Positions 53,342-61,318 of a stretch of DNA of 64,000 nucleotides are shown piece after piece. The notes beneath the pieces are model-generated. The model was not told where the DNA came from. It made no database searches and saw nothing but the letters and a program-made list of their open reading frames with translations. Where the stretch lies: assembly GCA_963718995.1 (NCBI GenBank), contig CAVRAP010000020.1, positions 186,001 to 250,000 on the forward strand. The letters are read 5' to 3'. A program made the position numbers and the translations under genes. Origin of the DNA: UBA4744 sp963718995 (GTDB taxonomy: Bacteria; Actinomycetota; Acidimicrobiia; Spongiisociales; UBA4744). Position 1 is the first letter of the stretch. Every line of letters begins with the position of its first letter.

Positions 53342-54379
53342 TTACTGCGCGAGACGCGCGTACAGGTCGATGTACTTCGGGAGGATGTGCCGCCAGTCGT
53401 AGATAGCTGCTTTCTCAACGGCTTGCCGCCCCCGCGTCCGGGTTCCTCCCGTATCGCGCAACGAAGCAACCAGTTCATCTGCCAGCCGTTGTGGGTTCGA
53501 AGGCGGCACGTACCTGGCAGTAGCACCGGCCACGGATCGAAAGGCAGCCAGATCTGAAACCACCGGAGCGCAACCGGCCGCCATAGCTTCGACCAGACCG
53601 ATCCCAAAACTCTCGCTACCCAGGTTCGGTCCGCAGTAGATGGCTGCTTGAGCCAGGTGGCGGCGCTTCTCCTCGCCAACGGACAGACCGAGGTACCGGA
53701 TGCTCTCCGCAGAACCCGCTCGATCCGCGCCCAGCACGACGAGTTCCGCGTCCGGCACCCCGACGCGCACGATGGGCCAGGCCGCCAGCAAAACGTCGAG
53801 ACCCTTGCGCGGCTCATCCCTGCCAACGAACACCACCCGATGGGGTTGACGCGCCATATCGCTCGAGAATGACTCCGTGTCGACGGCGTTCGGGATGACG
53901 ACGCACTCGTCGACCAGTCGCTCGACGGCCGACGCAGCCGACGGGCTGACAGCGGTCACAGCCTGCAGTCCGGCCAGAATCCTCTTGAGACCGGGACCGG
54001 CCAACCGGTACAGCTTCCTGATCGCGCCGGACGGGTCAGCGTGGAACGTCCCGACCGCCGGCGGCCGGTTCCCGAGAAAGGCGGCCGGCGAAGCAAGCGG
54101 CGCCAGGGGCTCATGAACATGAACCACATCCGCGTCCGAGACGGCACGCCGGACACGCCCGATCGTGGCGGGATGCAAGGCAATAGGTGCAACCGAGCCA
54201 TTGACCTTCACCCCGACGGAGCGACCCAGCAGCTTCGCTCCCGGTGGTCCGGTGACGCCCGGAGCTACCAGCCAGGCTTCATGGCCTGCTGCCCGGATGC
54301 CATCGACAAGTCCGATGGCTTGTGCCTGAACACCGCCCGGGATTTCAATGGAATACGGGCAAACAACCGCAATCTTCAC
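53342..54379 (-). CDS. pimA: GT4 glycosyltransferase, PimA-like phosphatidylinositol mannosyltransferase
   Basis: The 345-residue GT-B enzyme starts MKIAVVCPYSIEIPGGVQAQ, which matches PimA closely, and has VVHVHEPLAPLAS, VFVGRDEPRKGLDVLL and the donor-binding LGSESFGIGLVEAMAAGCAP with an E-x7-E pattern. PimA transfers the first mannose from GDP-mannose to phosphatidylinositol. It follows the acyltransferase gene with a GTGA overlap and the PIP synthase gene, the same trio as in mycobacteria. Mannose-donor specificity is inferred from context. Confidence 0.82.
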   Translation of the reverse strand: MKIAVVCPYSIEIPGGVQAQAIGLVDGIRAAGHEAWLVAPGVTGPPGAKLLGRSVGVKVNGSVAPIALHPATIGRVRRAVSDADVVHVHEPLAPLASPAAFLGNRPPAVGTFHADPSGAIRKLYRLAGPGLKRILAGLQAVTAVSPSAASAVERLVDECVVIPNAVDTESFSSDMARQPHRVVFVGRDEPRKGLDVLLAAWPIVRVGVPDAELVVLGADRAGSAESIRYLGLSVGEEKRRHLAQAAIYCGPNLGSESFGIGLVEAMAAGCAPVVSDLAAFRSVAGATARYVPPSNPQRLADELVASLRDTGGTRTRGRQAVEKAAIYDWRHILPKYIDLYARLAQ

Positions 54380-55254
54380 GGCGTCGCGCGATCAGACTGC
54401 CAGTTCGGTTGCAGGATGTGCCATTGCGTCGGGTCACGCCGGATCAGCCTCTCCAGGGCCTCCGCGATCCGCTGGGTTCCAACGGTCACGCGATCGACTC
54501 CTTCGGTCGGCAGCTCGACCGGCGAATCGATAACTATGCGATGACCCGCTCCAGGGGCAAAGAAGGCTGCCACCGGGAAGACCGGCACGTCGAAACGGGT
54601 CGCCAGAAGGGCCGCTCCCGCCGGCAACTCCGTTCGTTCTCCGAAAAACACAACGTTCGATCCACCGGCCCGGACGTTCCGATCCGTCACCAGAGCAACG
54701 GCAGCGCCCCTTCGCAAGCCTTCGGCAAGAGTATTCATCACTTTGGGGCTTCCATCGGCAAAAACAACATCGATGCCGAAACCTTTGCGGACCTTGGCGA
54801 ACCACTCGGCCAGCCGCGGGTTGGGAAGGTCCTCCGCTACCGCGATCAGCTCGAGACCAAGGTCGCGTGCCACGCTACCGGCTACCTCCCAGTTCCCAAT
54901 GTGCGGCAGCACGTAGATCATCCCGCGACCTGTGGCCTGTGCCTCCTTGATGAGGTCGAGACCTTCTACCGTGATCCTGGCCAATATGCCGGGAACCCGG
55001 TGGGGGCGAACCCACAACACTTCGGCCCAGTATCGGCCGTAGGCGGCGAACGCCTGCCGGGCCGCCTCTTCCACCTCACCCTCCGATCCCAGCACCCTGG
55101 TCATATGGCGAATCGCCATATGACGGCGGGCTCCTGCCTTCGAGTAGACGAATGAGCCGATGGCGCTCCCTACACGCCGCATCACGGGTTCGGGAAGAAG
55201 GCCAAGCACACCGGCAGCGAGGCGGTATCCGAAATACTCGAGTACTCCTCTCAC
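54376..55254 (-). CDS. LpxL-type acyltransferase, likely phosphatidylinositol mannoside acyltransferase (PatA-like)
   Basis: A 292-residue lysophospholipid-acyltransferase-fold protein. The catalytic H-x4-E motif is VLPHIGNWEVAG, followed by GIDVVFADG, LRRGAAVALVTDRNVRAGG, NVVFFGERTELPAGAALLATR (in two pieces) and PVFPVAAFF. In mycobacteria the gene between pgsA1 and pimA acylates PIM1/PIM2. The GTG start overlaps the PIP synthase stop, so the three genes are coupled. Lipid A acylation is excluded by the monoderm context. Confidence 0.82.
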   Translation of the reverse strand: MRGVLEYFGYRLAAGVLGLLPEPVMRRVGSAIGSFVYSKAGARRHMAIRHMTRVLGSEGEVEEAARQAFAAYGRYWAEVLWVRPHRVPGILARITVEGLDLIKEAQATGRGMIYVLPHIGNWEVAGSVARDLGLELIAVAEDLPNPRLAEWFAKVRKGFGIDVVFADGSPKVMNTLAEGLRRGAAVALVTDRNVRAGGSNVVFFGERTELPAGAALLATRFDVPVFPVAAFFAPGAGHRIVIDSPVELPTEGVDRVTVGTQRIAEALERLIRRDPTQWHILQPNWQSDRATP

Positions 55255-55823
55255 GGCTCGAGCCGGCGCCAGGTTGAGACAAAACGTTGCACCACGGTCA
55301 ACCAGGTCAGGACGGCCATCACCCAGAGCATGGGGCCAACGAAGCCGGCCATCACTCCGGCACAGTAAAGAATGACCCGCTCCGCTCGCCCGACCAAACC
55401 GGCCCGGCCATCCACGCCGCTTGCCTCGGCCTTGGCCCGCAGGTACGAGGTGACCAGCGAACCCCCCAGACCGACCAAGGCCAAGGTCACGAGCAACGGA
55501 TCGGATGCAACCAGGTACGCGACCCCGGCAAACATGGCCGTTTCGCCGACCCGGTCGGTCACAGAGTCGAGGAAGGCTCCCCGCGGTCCGGCAACCCCCA
55601 GCTCACGAGCCAATGCTCCATCCAGGGCATCGACGAATGACCCGACGGCCACCAGTGACCCACCGATGACCAGCAGATCCCGGGCAACGAGGTAAGCACC
55701 GGCCACCGTTAGCAGAAGACCGAGGAACGTCAGATGGGCCGGTCGAAGACCAGTTGCGGCGAGTCGTCGACCTGCCGCTGCAAGTGCTCTGCCGATCCGC
55801 GGACGGACCATGGTTTCGATCAC
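55251..55823 (-). CDS. pgsA: CDP-alcohol phosphatidyltransferase, likely phosphatidylinositol phosphate synthase
   Basis: Membrane enzyme of about 190 residues with six helices. The family motif is complete: DALDGALARELGVAGPRG continuing to FLDSVTDR, i.e. D-xx-DG-xx-AR-x8-G-xxx-D-xxx-D. With the PatA-like and PimA-like genes directly downstream, the product is most likely phosphatidyl-myo-inositol phosphate, the PIM precursor. The start is a GTG at 55823 with AAGGAG five bases upstream; an ATG at 55811 is the alternative. Divergent from the EF-G-like gene (94-base gap). Confidence 0.85.
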   Translation of the reverse strand: MIETMVRPRIGRALAAAGRRLAATGLRPAHLTFLGLLLTVAGAYLVARDLLVIGGSLVAVGSFVDALDGALARELGVAGPRGAFLDSVTDRVGETAMFAGVAYLVASDPLLVTLALVGLGGSLVTSYLRAKAEASGVDGRAGLVGRAERVILYCAGVMAGFVGPMLWVMAVLTWLTVVQRFVSTWRRLEP

Positions 55824-55917
55824 GGGTGCTCCTTGGGCACCGGAAGGTAGCACACAGGTTCGGGCCCGGTTCCGGCTCACTACAATTCGAACAAACCTGA
55901 GCGCCAGAGGAGGTTCT

Positions 55918-57975
55918 GTGGTTCCCGAGAAGATCAGGAATGTTGTGCTGGTCGGTCATGGAGGGAGCGGAAAGACGTCGCTCGCCGAAGCCCTCCTTTT
56001 CACCGCAGGAGCGACCACCCGGGCCGGCCGGGTCGAGGACGGTAATACGGTTACCGATTTCGAGCCCGAAGAGATCGAGCGACAGATATCCCTCGGTGTG
56101 GCGCTGGCCTCCTTCAGCTGGAAAGGCAGCAAGGTCAATCTCATCGACGCTCCCGGCTACGCCGGCTTTCTCGGTGATGCACGATCGGCCCTGCGCGCCG
56201 CCGACCTCGCCCTCTTTGTCGTATCCGGTGTCGACGGCGTCGAGGTACAGACGGAAATCCTCTGGGATATGGCCACGGAGGAAGACATCCCACGAGCGGT
56301 GTTCATCAACAAACTCGATCGGGAACGCTCCTCATACGCTCGAACCATGTCTGAACTCCAGCAAGCGTTCGGTAAACGAATCGCACCGATACACATGCCG
56401 ATCGGATCCGAAAGCGAGCTGTCCGGCCTGGTCCGCATTGTCTCGAATCGTGCCCACGTCTATTCCGGCGGAAACCCGATAGGTTCCCCATCCGACCCGC
56501 CCGCCGATCTGGTAGCAACGGTCCAGGAGACGCACACCTCGCTCGTCGAGTCCGTCGTGGAGACCGACGACGAGTTGATGGAGAAGTACTTCGAAGGGGA
56601 AGAGCCGAGCCGCGAGCAGATGGTCAAGGTCATCCACGAGGGCATGCTGGAGAACGAAGTCTTCCCGGTCCTGGTCGGCTCTGCCACCAAACTGATCGGT
56701 ATCGACACGCTGGCCGACTTCATCGTCGATTTCGGCCCTAACCCCCTCGAGCACGCCTCGCCACCTCTGGCCGTAGGCGATGCATTGGCAGTCGATCCAA
56801 ACGGGCCGGCCGTTGCCTACGTGTTCAAAACCATTTCCGACCCCTACGTCGGACGCGTTTCGTTATTCCGGGTGTTCTCGGGGCGGATCCGGGCCGACGA
56901 CGAACTGGAACAAGCCGCAGATGGCAGCAAGGTGCGTATGCACAACCTCTTCTTCATGCAGGGCAAGGACCATAACGATGCCCGGGAAGTGGTCACCGGA
57001 GATATCGCCGCGGTGGCGAAACTGGATTCCGTTGTGGCCGGGGACACTCTGCGGAGCCACGGATCAGTCGTCCAACTCGCCCGGGTTCCTTTCCCGAAAC
57101 CGGTCATGAGCCTCGCCGTCTTCCCCAAGGCGGCGCAGGACGAGGAGAAACTTTCGACCGCGCTGGCGAGACTCGTCGACGAAGACCCCACCCTCGAGGT
57201 CGAACGGAGAGCGGAAACGAAAGAGACGGTGCTTTCCGGCTTGGGCGACACGCACCTCGATGTGACCGTTGCTCGTCTGGCTCGCAAATTCGGTGTTGAT
57301 GTCGATACCGCCGTACCGACGGTCCCCTACCGGGAGACGATCACAGATACTGCGGAAGCCGAAGGTAAGCACAAGAAGCAAAGCGGTGGCCGGGGACAGT
57401 ACGGGGTGGCCTTCGTCCGGTTTGAGCCTCTGCCCCGAGGAACCGGATATGAGTTCGTCAACGGCATAAAAGGCGGCTCGATTCCTCGTCAGTACATACC
57501 GGCAGTGGACAAAGGCATTCAGGAAGGGCTCGACCGCGGCCTCCTCGCCGGCTACCCCACTATCGATGTGCGGGCCACCGTCTACGACGGCAAATACCAC
57601 GCCGTCGACTCAGACGAGTTGTCATTCCGGATGGCGGGCATCCTTGCGGTTCGGGCCGCCGCCTCCAACCTCCGCCCTGCCTTGCTGGAGCCGATCGTCA
57701 AAGCCACGATCCGGGTGCCTGAGGAGTACATGGGCGACGTAATCGGCGACCTCAACTCCAAGCGGGGACGGGTCCTGGGAATGGATTCGGACGGGCGCTT
57801 GCGGGTTGTCACAGCCGAGGTACCGCTGGCCGAAATGCAGCGTTACACCATTGATCTTCGCTCGATTACGGGCGGTCGCGGCATCTTCGAGCTGGAGTTC
57901 GATCACTACCAGGAAATGCCGCAGAACGAGGCCGACAAAGTGATCGCCGCCGCCAGACAGCGAGAAGAGGACTGA
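55918..57975 (+). CDS. Elongation factor G-like protein (EF-G2/FusA2 type)
   Basis: A 685-residue paralogue of EF-G with all five domains. The G1 loop is VGHGGSGKTSLAEALL instead of the usual AHIDAGKTT, and G3 is DAPGYAGF instead of DTPGH, so the catalytic His of translational GTPases is Tyr. G4 NKLD is intact. Domain IV contains KHKKQSGGRGQYGVAFVRFE and the tip region KGGSIPRQYIPAVDKGIQEG. EF-G2-like proteins of mycobacteria and Thermus share these changes; reported activity is weak or absent, and the role is unclear. The start is a GTG with GAGGAGG four bases upstream. A TACAAT box at 55881-55886 may be the -10. Confidence 0.9.
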   Translation: MVPEKIRNVVLVGHGGSGKTSLAEALLFTAGATTRAGRVEDGNTVTDFEPEEIERQISLGVALASFSWKGSKVNLIDAPGYAGFLGDARSALRAADLALFVVSGVDGVEVQTEILWDMATEEDIPRAVFINKLDRERSSYARTMSELQQAFGKRIAPIHMPIGSESELSGLVRIVSNRAHVYSGGNPIGSPSDPPADLVATVQETHTSLVESVVETDDELMEKYFEGEEPSREQMVKVIHEGMLENEVFPVLVGSATKLIGIDTLADFIVDFGPNPLEHASPPLAVGDALAVDPNGPAVAYVFKTISDPYVGRVSLFRVFSGRIRADDELEQAADGSKVRMHNLFFMQGKDHNDAREVVTGDIAAVAKLDSVVAGDTLRSHGSVVQLARVPFPKPVMSLAVFPKAAQDEEKLSTALARLVDEDPTLEVERRAETKETVLSGLGDTHLDVTVARLARKFGVDVDTAVPTVPYRETITDTAEAEGKHKKQSGGRGQYGVAFVRFEPLPRGTGYEFVNGIKGGSIPRQYIPAVDKGIQEGLDRGLLAGYPTIDVRATVYDGKYHAVDSDELSFRMAGILAVRAAASNLRPALLEPIVKATIRVPEEYMGDVIGDLNSKRGRVLGMDSDGRLRVVTAEVPLAEMQRYTIDLRSITGGRGIFELEFDHYQEMPQNEADKVIAAARQREED

Positions 57976-58062
57976 GGAGGGAGAGGCAATCGAAGCAGTT
58001 CGCCAGCATGGAGGCCCTCTCGTTGGGCCGTATGGTCGTGAACAGATGCCGGAGGAGGCACC

Positions 58063-59370
58063 ATGGCATTGAAGGAAGCACTCGGAGCCAAGATCGACGG
58101 TTGGCGGCCGCGCACCACCCGCTTGATCAAGGAGTTCGGCGACGTCAAAGTCTCTGACGTAACCATGTCGCAAGCTATTGGAGGCGCCCGCGGTGTTCGG
58201 TGCCTTGTTACCGACATCTCCTATCTAGACCCGAACGAAGGAATCCGATTCCGCGGATACACCATTCCTGAAACCCTCGCAAAACTACCCAAGGTGCCCG
58301 GCAAGGAAATGCCCTATGTGGAGGGCCACATCTATCTGCTCCTGACCGGCGACATTCCGACGGAAGAGGACGTTGCGGAGCTCGCGGCCGACATCAAGCG
58401 CCGGGCCGGCGTGCCGGGCTACGTGTTCGATACCTTGCGGGCCATGCCGATCGACACGCATCCGATGACCATGTTCTCGGCCGGAATCCTGGCCATGCAA
58501 CGCGAATCTGAATATGTGAAGGCGTACAACGCGGGTCTGGGAAAGATGGATCACTGGCAGCCGACGCTCGATGATGCCCTGAACCTTTGGGCCCGCCTTC
58601 CCGAACTCGGTGCGTTCATCTATCGCCTCAAGTACCAGGGGGATACCCCGATCGCCTCGGATCCGACCCTGGATATGGGTGGCAACTTTGCGCACATGAT
58701 GGGCATCCCCGACCCGTACGATGAGGTGGCTCGCCTGTACTTCATCCTTCACTCAGATCACGAGAGCGGAAACGTGAGCGCCCACGCCGGTCACCTGGTC
58801 GGCAGCGCTCTGTCGGATGTCTACTACGCGACATCGGCGATGATCAACGGTCTGGCCGGACCCCTGCACGGTCTCGCCAACCAGGAGGTCCTGCGTTGGA
58901 TCCAGTCCGTGATGGACCAGATGGGCGGTCAGGTACCTTCGGAGGAGAAGATGAAGGAGTTCGTCTGGGAGACGCTGAACTCCGGGCAAGTCATCCCGGG
59001 ATTCGGCCACGCAGTCCTTCGCAAGACCGATCCGAGATACGCCGAGCAGCGCAACTTCTGCCTGAAGTACTTGCCGGATGACCCCATCTTCAAGTTCGTC
59101 GACATGCTGTATCACATCGTGCCGCCGATCCTGGAGGAGCAGGGAAAAGCCAAGAACCCGTGGCCCAACGTGGACGCTCAGTCCGGTGTCATTCAATGGC
59201 ATTATGGTTTGCAGGAGTACGACTTCTACACGGTGCTGTTTGGTATTGGCCGCTCGATTGGCGTGCTTTCCAACATCATCTGGGATCGGGCCCTGGGATA
59301 TCCCATCGAACGTCCCAAGTCGGTAACAACGGCGATGCTTGAAGAGGTAGCAGGAATCACCAGCGCCTAG
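58063..59370 (+). CDS. Citrate synthase, eukaryote-like (short-chain mitochondrial) type
   Basis: Condenses acetyl-CoA and oxaloacetate. The 435-residue protein resembles the mitochondrial and Bacteroidetes-type enzyme: SYLDPNEGIRFRGYTIPE, GNFAHMMGI, HSDHESGNVSAHAGHLVGSA (catalytic His), GLAGPLHGLANQEVL (second His) and GFGHAVLRKTDPRYAEQ. It has no NADH-binding N-terminal domain of the Gram-negative type. The ribosome site is GGAGGAGG directly before ATG. It is followed by a second, different citrate synthase. Possible acquisition by transfer; paralogue division of labour is unknown. Confidence 0.9.
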   Translation: MALKEALGAKIDGWRPRTTRLIKEFGDVKVSDVTMSQAIGGARGVRCLVTDISYLDPNEGIRFRGYTIPETLAKLPKVPGKEMPYVEGHIYLLLTGDIPTEEDVAELAADIKRRAGVPGYVFDTLRAMPIDTHPMTMFSAGILAMQRESEYVKAYNAGLGKMDHWQPTLDDALNLWARLPELGAFIYRLKYQGDTPIASDPTLDMGGNFAHMMGIPDPYDEVARLYFILHSDHESGNVSAHAGHLVGSALSDVYYATSAMINGLAGPLHGLANQEVLRWIQSVMDQMGGQVPSEEKMKEFVWETLNSGQVIPGFGHAVLRKTDPRYAEQRNFCLKYLPDDPIFKFVDMLYHIVPPILEEQGKAKNPWPNVDAQSGVIQWHYGLQEYDFYTVLFGIGRSIGVLSNIIWDRALGYPIERPKSVTTAMLEEVAGITSA

Positions 59371-59386
59371 AACCAAAAAGTCTGAT

Positions 59387-59417
59387 CTTCAGGGGACGTC
59401 GCCGGCGTCCCCTGAAG
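59387..59417. terminator. Perfect inverted repeat between the citrate synthase genes
   Basis: CTTCAGGGGACG (59387-59398) and CGTCCCCTGAAG (59406-59417) with a seven-base loop; flanking T/A at 59386 and 59418 extend it to 13 pairs. No T-tract follows, so it is either a Rho-independent-like weak terminator, an mRNA-processing hairpin or a protein-binding site. It lies 17 bases after the first stop and 35 before the second start. Confidence 0.6.
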
Positions 59418-59451
59418 ACTGACGTACCAATCAGAGCGAGGAGAGTGTTTG

Positions 59452-60750
59452 ATGACACAACGAGAAGATGCGGTTCTGCACGTCGGCGATCAGGAATACA
59501 CCCTGCCGGTGATCGTTGGAACCGAGGGTGAGGTCGCTGTGGACATCAATCAGCTGCGCGGAATGAGCGGCCTGGTCACGTTCGATCGAGGCTTTGCGAA
59601 CACCGCCGAGACCAAGAGCGCCATCACGTTCCTGGACGGAGAGAAGGGCATCCTTCGTTACCGGGGGTACCCGATCGAGCAGATCGCCGAACAGGCCACA
59701 TTCCTCGAAGTAGCCCTCCTCCTCGCCAACGGCCGGCTTCCTTCCCGATCTGAGCTCGACGAATATGCCGACGAGGTAACGCACCACACCATGCTCCGGG
59801 AGGATATGAAGCATCTGTTCGAGGCATTCCCACGGGAAGCCCATCCGATGCAGATCCTCGCGTCGGCGATCTCGGCTCTGGCTACCTACTACCCGGACGC
59901 ACTGGACCCTCGCGATCCCTGGGCGAAGGACATCAGCATGAAGCGCCTGCTCGCCAAGGTGCCGACGATGGTGGCCTGGTCGTACAAGTACAGCCAGAAC
60001 CAACCCTATGTCTATCCGCGCAATGACCTCGACTACGTGGCCAACTTCCTCCACATGATGTTTTCCTACCCGACGGAGAACTACGAAGTCGATCCCGCCA
60101 TCGCCAAGGCCTTGAATGTCCTGTTCATACTGCATGCCGACCACGAACAGAACTGCTCGGCAACTACGGTGCGGGTCGTTGGGTCGGGGCACGCCAATAT
60201 CTTCTCGTCGGTGGCGGCGGGCGTTCATGCACTTTCCGGTCCGCTTCACGGCGGAGCCAACCAGGGTGTGGTCGAGATGCTCGAGGAGATCGTGGCGGCC
60301 GGCCGGGATATCGGGCCGTTTGTTGAACGCGCCAAGGACAAGGACGACCCCTTCCGCCTGATGGGATTCGGACACCGGGTCTACAAGAACTTCGATCCCC
60401 GAGCGCAAATCATCAAACGGTACGCCCAGGAGGTGCTGGCCAAACTCGGTGCCGACGACCCACTCCTCGAAGTAGCCATGCAACTCGAGGAAGTTGCGCT
60501 CGGCGACGACTACTTCGTGGAGAAAAAGCTTTACCCCAATGTGGACTTCTACTCGGGCATTATCTACCGGGCCATGGGCTTTCCCACCGACCTGTTCACC
60601 GTCCTCTTCGCGATCGGCCGTCTGCCGGGTTGGATCGCGCAGTGGCATGAGATGGAACAGGATCCCACTTCGAGAATCGGCCGCCCGCGCCAGATCTACG
60701 TGGGCGAAGGCAAACGCGATTGGGTAGCCATCGAAGACCGGAACACGTAG
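59452..60750 (+). CDS. gltA: Citrate synthase, bacterial type II (GltA)
   Basis: The 432-residue enzyme has the N-terminal domain of the classical bacterial form (LHVGDQEYTLPVIVGTEG, ITFLDGEKGILRYRGYPIEQ), NFLHMMFSYP, LFILHADHEQNCSATTVRV (first catalytic His), GPLHGGANQGVVEML, GFGHRVYKNFDPRA and a C-terminal PNVDFYSGIIYRAMGFPTDL. The ATG at 59452 with GAGGAG ten bases upstream is used. Only distantly alike to its upstream neighbour, so not a recent duplication. Confidence 0.95.
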   Translation: MTQREDAVLHVGDQEYTLPVIVGTEGEVAVDINQLRGMSGLVTFDRGFANTAETKSAITFLDGEKGILRYRGYPIEQIAEQATFLEVALLLANGRLPSRSELDEYADEVTHHTMLREDMKHLFEAFPREAHPMQILASAISALATYYPDALDPRDPWAKDISMKRLLAKVPTMVAWSYKYSQNQPYVYPRNDLDYVANFLHMMFSYPTENYEVDPAIAKALNVLFILHADHEQNCSATTVRVVGSGHANIFSSVAAGVHALSGPLHGGANQGVVEMLEEIVAAGRDIGPFVERAKDKDDPFRLMGFGHRVYKNFDPRAQIIKRYAQEVLAKLGADDPLLEVAMQLEEVALGDDYFVEKKLYPNVDFYSGIIYRAMGFPTDLFTVLFAIGRLPGWIAQWHEMEQDPTSRIGRPRQIYVGEGKRDWVAIEDRNT

Positions 60751-60837
60751 TCTCCTCCCTCCTCGCAAACCACATGAGCGGAGCTGGGGAAAGGTGTCAG
60801 GCGAGACAGGACTTCGGTCGCGGCGTTAGCTCCACGG

Positions 60838-61314
60838 CTAAGGACCGCCGACTGCTTCTTCGAAAGGCTCTCCAAGCACCTTCCCGTTGACGGCATCCAC
60901 CCGCACTAAGCCGCGGGCCGATGGTGAACCTTCGGCCGCGTAGACCAGAACGTGCCAGACCGGCCGTGATCTCCAGCCTTCAAAGGTGACCGCAGCCGAG
61001 GCGTGCCCGACGGGAAACGACACCTCCCGGCTTGCCGAACTCAGGGCATCCTCGGCACTTGTCCCGAGCTCCCAGGCCGACATGAAGTGGAATACTCCGA
61101 TGATCAGGAGGAAGCCGGCCAGGACGTACAGCCCGGTCGGCAACCCGAGAGCGGCAGCAAGAACCGCCAGGGCGGCTCCGAGGAGAAATACGACCCCGGA
61201 AGTCCGACGCCGGGTTGGGCTCGGAAGCTGATACGGACCGGCCACACTCGAATCGAGATCCTCGGGAACTCCTTCCGCGTCTGCCAGTTCCCGGGGGATC
61301 TCGATGCCATCCAT
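60838..61314 (-). CDS. Membrane protein of unknown function with two helices
   Basis: A 158-residue protein. About 35 hydrophilic residues are followed by two close membrane helices (SGVVFLLGAALAVLAAALGL and LYVLAGFLLIIGVFHFMSAW) and a C-terminal beta-rich stretch with PVWHVLVYAAEGSPSARGL and VRVDAVNGKVLGEP, a pattern that recalls PepSY/YPEB-like ends. The start at 61314 (MDGIEIPRELADAEG) follows the MMPL stop by four bases, so the pair is co-transcribed. I do not recognise a family. Confidence 0.7.
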   Translation of the reverse strand: MDGIEIPRELADAEGVPEDLDSSVAGPYQLPSPTRRRTSGVVFLLGAALAVLAAALGLPTGLYVLAGFLLIIGVFHFMSAWELGTSAEDALSSASREVSFPVGHASAAVTFEGWRSRPVWHVLVYAAEGSPSARGLVRVDAVNGKVLGEPFEEAVGGP

Positions 61315-61318
61315 GAAC

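Noticed and set aside
58063..60750. Recent tandem duplication of citrate synthase
   Set aside because: The two proteins differ in N-terminal domain, active-site flanks and subfamily motifs, so they are old paralogues or of different origin.
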